Assembly (NCBI GenBank): GCA_030612185.1
Contig: JAUWOI010000123.1
Span: 1 to 9,766 of the forward strand
Direction: 5' to 3'
Source: Anaerolineae bacterium
Lineage (GTDB): Bacteria > Chloroflexota > Anaerolineae > B4-G1
Length of the DNA: 9,766 bases
Position numbers and translations under genes: made by a program. Below are positions 6,604 to 9,766 of this stretch, piece after piece (positions within the stretch are counted from its first letter, which is position 1; every line of letters starts with the position of its first letter). The notes beneath the pieces were generated by a model. That model saw nothing but the letters and a program-made list of their open reading frames with translations, was not told where the DNA came from and did not search any database.

Positions 6604-6640
6604 GTTCCACATCATCCGCCGCGCAGGACAAGCCCTCCGA

Positions 6641-8773
6641 TTACCTCATGACGAGCGGCAAGTAAGTCCGCGTTATTGGCCACAGGCCCAACTCCAGATA
6701 TGTGTTCGTGTACTCCTCCCCACCTCGAGGCCAGGTAAGCGACAGAATACGCTCGTGGTCGGCACTGGTGGCCCGCAGTTGGTAAGTCTGTCCAGCGTAG
6801 ATGGTGGTGGTGAAGGCCCACGAACTGCTGTCCACGGTGGGACTGACCACATCCTGTCCAGCCTCGTCCAGAAAACGTAATGCTACCTGGGTCAGGGTGA
6901 TCTCGGTAGTCAAGGTGCCAGATATATCCCTGGTGCCGTTGCGGTTCTCGTCGGCGAAGAAGGCCCCGATGCTGAGGTGGAGCGTGCTGAACAGATTGAG
7001 CGTGGTGTGGGCCTGGGGCTCCTCGGGCCAGGCTTCGCGATTGCCGACGTTGTCGGTAGCCCGCGAGCGGAAGTAGTAGGTGTGGCCGTGCTGACCGGTG
7101 TACTGACCAGACGTGGCGGGGGTCAAGTGCAGCCAGTAGTCCCACTCGCCGCTCACACCGTCCCGCACTTGCACGTCGTAGCCCCAGACGCCTGACTGGT
7201 TGTCCTGCCCTTCCCAGGTGACGGTGAAGGCCGGGGAATAGGTGATCTCCGGCAGCGGGTGGACAGTGGAAGTGGGCGGTTCGTTAGGCGTCTCTGTCTC
7301 GATCACAATGAGCGGGTCGCCACCGATGATGTAGTCATTCTGATTAGGGGAAGGCCGATTCGCGGTAGCGCCCAGCAGCGCGAAGGTATAGACATCACCA
7401 GTTGCAGTCGCGGTCTTGGTAACACCCCAACGGTCCACCAGCGTGGCCGTGGGCATCGCCGCCGGAAGCGTGTAGACGCTGCTGGCAGGACTCTCATTCC
7501 ACAGCACGCTGACCTTGCCGCGCGGCGTGCCCCACAGCGTGACATTCAGATCAGAATCACTGATAACTCGAGTGGTGAAGGTTGGGGAAACCAGGTACGT
7601 AGTGGCAACCTGGTAGGCCACGTAGGCGGGGCGGAGGGAGTGGTCGTTGCGAATTAGACCGAAGTACTCCCCCATGTCAGCGTCGTGGGTGCGGAAAAAG
7701 AAGTACCGTTCGACGTCGGAGGCCCAACTGTTGGCGTAAGACTGGATGACATAGGCGGCGGCCTCATCCTGAGTAGCGGCGTAGTCATACTTGGGTTTGG
7801 GAGCCACCAGGTCATCGCCCCAGACAGGCACACCTGTCTCGGTGAGCCAGATGGGATGGTCGCCCACGTCATAGGCACTCATCCCGTTGCGAATATTGTT
7901 CACCTCGTCGTAAGTGTTGGAGGAGCGACTATAGAGGTGAACTGACATTACATCAAAAAAGTAGTTGTTCTGCGATGCAGCCGGATCGTCGTTGAGGATG
8001 TTCAACACCCACTTGTAGTAGTCGGTGTTCAACCAGTAGTGCAGCCCACCGAAAAGGACTGTGCAGTCTGGGCAGGCCGCCTTGGTCGCCTGATAGCCCA
8101 CCTTGAGAAGTTGAGCGTACTCGGTAGACGTGCCGGTCCAAAAATAAGACCACTCTGGCTCGTTCCACATCTCCCAGTGTTTCACCTGATCCTTGTAGCG
8201 GGAGACGACTGTGTAAACGTAATTGCCCCAGTGATTGTTGGGATCATTCCACGAGAGATAGAGACCCTGAGGCGGTGAGGAGGCAGCACTGGGGACCAGG
8301 GGAGCCAGAGGGTCGCCGAGGACAGACGCGTACCAATCTGGAGAACGCTGATCGAAGCGGGCTTTAAAGAAACCTCCCAACCCACTGGTGGCGGCCCAGT
8401 CGGGGGTCCAGAGCAGGATACCGACCATGTTCATTCCCGCCGCATTCAGGTCGTTCACCACAGCATCGTAGGCACCAAAGTTCCAACTATCGTTAGTGGG
8501 CTCAATGTTGGGCCAGATGAAGTCGAAACGATCCCAGCGAGAACCGGCGTCGTATGCCATTGAGATAAAAGGACGGTTGGGTCCCTCGGGCGGATCGTAA
8601 TAGAAGGAGTAACATGCACCCGCCCGTCCATCCGTATCCTCGACAGGCGGCAGAGGGGTGATAGCGATTGGCTCGGCCACGGCAAGCCGGGCCGTGGCCA
8701 CGAGGAACACCAACCCCAGCGGGAAGACCAGGGTCAGCAAAATGACAATGGCGTGTCTCATCGTCCGCTTCAT
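6641..8773 (-). CDS. Secreted clan GH-A-like glycoside hydrolase with C-terminal beta domains
   Basis: A 710-residue extracellular enzyme. Residues 1-33 form a signal peptide (MKRTMRH, a long hydrophobic stretch, end near AVA). Residues about 70-400 resemble a TIM-barrel glycosidase of clan GH-A: the strand-4 motif WEMWNEPEW places the likely acid/base at E205, and WLTETGVP places the likely nucleophile at E312, with SVHLYS (H279) between. A second part without clear assignment reaches about 490. An FN3-like domain spans about 500-592 and a domain with ADENRNGTRD (an SdrD-B-like, possibly calcium-binding motif) about 598-700. The protein ends exactly at TYLPLVMR. GH39 or GH5-like families are candidates; substrate is unknown. 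The start is fixed by AGGAGG seven bases upstream and a near-perfect promoter. It stands alone, divergent from padR. Confidence 0.85.
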   Translation of the reverse strand: MKRTMRHAIVILLTLVFPLGLVFLVATARLAVAEPIAITPLPPVEDTDGRAGACYSFYYDPPEGPNRPFISMAYDAGSRWDRFDFIWPNIEPTNDSWNFGAYDAVVNDLNAAGMNMVGILLWTPDWAATSGLGGFFKARFDQRSPDWYASVLGDPLAPLVPSAASSPPQGLYLSWNDPNNHWGNYVYTVVSRYKDQVKHWEMWNEPEWSYFWTGTSTEYAQLLKVGYQATKAACPDCTVLFGGLHYWLNTDYYKWVLNILNDDPAASQNNYFFDVMSVHLYSRSSNTYDEVNNIRNGMSAYDVGDHPIWLTETGVPVWGDDLVAPKPKYDYAATQDEAAAYVIQSYANSWASDVERYFFFRTHDADMGEYFGLIRNDHSLRPAYVAYQVATTYLVSPTFTTRVISDSDLNVTLWGTPRGKVSVLWNESPASSVYTLPAAMPTATLVDRWGVTKTATATGDVYTFALLGATANRPSPNQNDYIIGGDPLIVIETETPNEPPTSTVHPLPEITYSPAFTVTWEGQDNQSGVWGYDVQVRDGVSGEWDYWLHLTPATSGQYTGQHGHTYYFRSRATDNVGNREAWPEEPQAHTTLNLFSTLHLSIGAFFADENRNGTRDISGTLTTEITLTQVALRFLDEAGQDVVSPTVDSSSWAFTTTIYAGQTYQLRATSADHERILSLTWPRGGEEYTNTYLELGLWPITRTYLPLVMR

Positions 8774-8793
8774 CGCCGCACCTCCTGACCTCC

Positions 8794-8822
8794 AGTATAA
8801 CCGGGATGGGCGCAGATGTCAA
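8794..8822 (-). promoter_or_regulatory. Promoter of the glycoside hydrolase gene
   Basis: On the minus strand TTGACA (8822-8817), a 17 bp spacer and TATACT (8799-8794). The predicted start near 8787 leaves about 14 bases of leader, nearly all of it the AGGAGG ribosome binding site (8786-8781) and its spacing. Confidence 0.83.
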
Positions 8823-8824
8823 TA

Positions 8825-8864
8825 GTTTGTTGGTTGGTTGGTTAGTTAGTTGGTTTGTTGGTGG
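8825..8864. repeat. Tandem GTTN tetranucleotide tract (10 units)
   Basis: Ten consecutive 4 bp units: GTTT, GTTG x3, GTTA x2, GTTG, GTTT, GTTG, GTGG. The tract fills the gap between the -35 box of the glycoside hydrolase promoter (ends 8822) and that of the padR promoter (starts 8866). Its low complexity contrasts with the flanking sequence. Confidence 0.85.
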
Positions 8865-8865
8865 C

Positions 8866-8893
8866 TTGACTTCCGCTGATCGTGGGTTATAAT
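8866..8893 (+). promoter_or_regulatory. Promoter of the padR-MFS operon
   Basis: TTGACT (8866-8871), a 16 bp spacer and TATAAT (8888-8893). The start would be near 8900, about 23 bases before the ATG. The downstream edge of the -10 box overlaps the inverted repeats at 8892-8921. Confidence 0.8.
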
Positions 8894-8921
8894 ATCGGCA
8901 TCCGATAACGAAAGCCGATAT
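8892..8921. promoter_or_regulatory. Putative PadR operator (overlapping inverted repeats)
   Basis: ATATCGGC (8892-8899) is the exact reverse complement of GCCGATAT (8914-8921). In addition TATCGG-CAT-CCGATA (8893-8907) is a tighter inverted repeat, so one TATCGG arm faces two CCGATA arms. The array spans from the -10 box to the padR start codon, the expected place for self-repression. Binding by this PadR protein is inference. Confidence 0.65.
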
Positions 8922-8922
8922 A

Positions 8923-9228
8923 ATGCTGCGTGATCTTCTCTCAGGCTTCATCAAAATCCACATCCTCCACCACGCAAGCCAGCAGCCAATCTACGGGCTG
9001 TGGCTGATGGAGGAACTGGCCCGCCACGGCTACACCATCAGCCCCGGCACACTCTACCCCACACTGCATAGCCTGGAGCGGGCGGGGTATCTGACCAGCG
9101 AGAAACGCGTGGTGGAGGGACGCCAGCGGAGGTATTACACCACCACACCGGCCGGTGATGCGGCACTGGCCGAGGCCCGCGTCCGGCTGGCGGAGTTGGT
9201 GGCCGAGGTGTTGGAGGTGCCGGCGTGA
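8923..9228 (+). CDS. PadR-family transcriptional regulator
   Basis: A 101-residue winged-helix protein, the usual length for short PadR members. Residues 5-60 hold the DNA-binding part, with IYGLWLMEELARHGYTISPG leading into the signature GTLYPTLHSLERAGYL (42-57). The wing follows as VVEGRQRRYYTTTPAG. A C-terminal helix (LAEARVRLAELVAEVLEV) would form the dimer interface. PadR proteins usually repress neighbouring genes, often efflux pumps, and release DNA on binding a small molecule. Its stop overlaps the start of an MFS transporter gene (GTGA), and inverted repeats cover its own promoter, so it probably controls both genes. No convincing Shine-Dalgarno precedes the ATG; the start is supported by the promoter position and by the MLRDLLSGFIKIHIL beginning typical of the family. 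Confidence 0.93.
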   Translation: MLRDLLSGFIKIHILHHASQQPIYGLWLMEELARHGYTISPGTLYPTLHSLERAGYLTSEKRVVEGRQRRYYTTTPAGDAALAEARVRLAELVAEVLEVPA

Positions 9229-9766
9229 CCCCTTTCCTGTGGTTATGCCTGATGGGCGGGCTGGCCATCTTCTCCTCAACAATGAGCAAGAATCCCGCCC
9301 TGCCGCTTTTCATCCACAGCCTGGGGGTAGACGAGGGGACGCTGGGCTTCATCGCCGCCGCCTCGACCGTCGTGGGCATCGTCGCCAGCATACCGGCCGG
9401 CGTACTCTCCGACCTTTGGGGCCGGAGGCGGGTGATATTACTCAGCATGGTGGTTTTCGCCACGGCCCCGTTTCTCTACCTGCTGGTGCGCACCCCCTGG
9501 CATTTGGTACTGGTGCGGATCTACCACGGGCTGGCGACGGCGCTGTTGGGGCCTGTGGCACTGGCCTCCGTCGCCGACACATTCCAGGAGGGACGCGGCG
9601 AGCGGATGGGCTGGTACTCTAGCGCGACGATGGTCGGACGTTTTCTGGCCCCTACCGCCGGTGGGCTGCTCATCTTCGGCGAAAACTTCCGCTGGGTCTA
9701 CCTGGGTTGCGGCGTGGCGGGCGGGCTGGCGCTGCTGACCGCGCTACAACTGCCCCGGCTGGGCCG
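9225..9766 (+). CDS. MFS transporter (cut by the right edge)
   Basis: The first 180 codons of a major facilitator superfamily permease. The GTG at 9225 overlaps the padR stop, with GGAGGTG just upstream, so translation is coupled. Hydrophobic segments include FLWLCLMGGLAIFSSTM, GFIAAASTVVGIVASIPAG, a third after the loop, and GLLIFGENFRWVYLGCGVAG. The family signature motif A sits between helices 2 and 3 as GVLSDLWGRRRVIL (residues 59-72). Helices 1 to about 5 or 6 are present; the rest lies beyond the window. Pairing with a PadR regulator suggests drug or metabolite export, but the substrate cannot be read from this fragment. Confidence 0.92.
   Translation, partial: MTPFLWLCLMGGLAIFSSTMSKNPALPLFIHSLGVDEGTLGFIAAASTVVGIVASIPAGVLSDLWGRRRVILLSMVVFATAPFLYLLVRTPWHLVLVRIYHGLATALLGPVALASVADTFQEGRGERMGWYSSATMVGRFLAPTAGGLLIFGENFRWVYLGCGVAGGLALLTALQLPRLG

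Noticed and set aside
8829..8864. GTTN tract considered as a CRISPR or phage attachment site
   Set aside because: It is a simple 4 bp period with no spacers, and no integrase or cas gene is in the window.

Overview
The window looks like chromosomal DNA of a GC-rich member of the Chloroflexota (Anaerolineae-like). This is inferred from protein style: a secreted enzyme ending in YLPLVMR, a signal-peptide/Ig-like/Pro-Thr linker/C-terminal helix protein, and short low-complexity repeat tracts between genes and inside protein linkers. No RNA gene, CRISPR array, insertion sequence or integrase was seen, and no gene-free stretch exceeds 300 bases.

Layout. (1) Bases 1-4747, minus strand: an apparent operon of a membrane-anchored Ig-like protein, peptidyl-tRNA hydrolase (pth) and the transcription-repair coupling factor Mfd. 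Mfd starts inside the pth stop codon and runs off the left edge after 1112 codons. (2) Bases 4748-4958: back-to-back divergent promoters. (3) Bases 4959-5928, plus strand: an ECF-type sigma factor overlapping a small one-helix membrane protein, probably its anti-sigma partner, then a terminator hairpin shared with the opposing gene. (4) Bases 5998-6555, minus strand: a small XRE-type DNA-binding protein and a 57-residue coiled-coil protein. The coiled-coil gene has a perfect-consensus promoter with a palindrome between its -35 and -10 boxes and a second copy of the palindrome just before the ribosome binding site. (5) Bases 6641-8773, minus strand: a secreted clan GH-A-like glycoside hydrolase with C-terminal beta domains. 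(6) Bases 8774-8922: divergent promoters whose -35 boxes are separated almost exactly by ten GTTN tetranucleotides. (7) Bases 8923-9766, plus strand: a PadR-type regulator translationally coupled to an MFS transporter cut by the right edge; inverted repeats over the padR promoter suggest self-repression.

The most unusual parts are the XRE/coiled-coil module with paired TACACG-N4-CGTGTA palindromes, the AGTAGATGAG simple-sequence insertions in Mfd linkers, and the repeat tract fitted between the divergent -35 boxes. Six promoters with 16-17 bp spacers can be read directly, giving an unusually complete regulatory picture. All functional calls come from reading the sequence; no database search was run.
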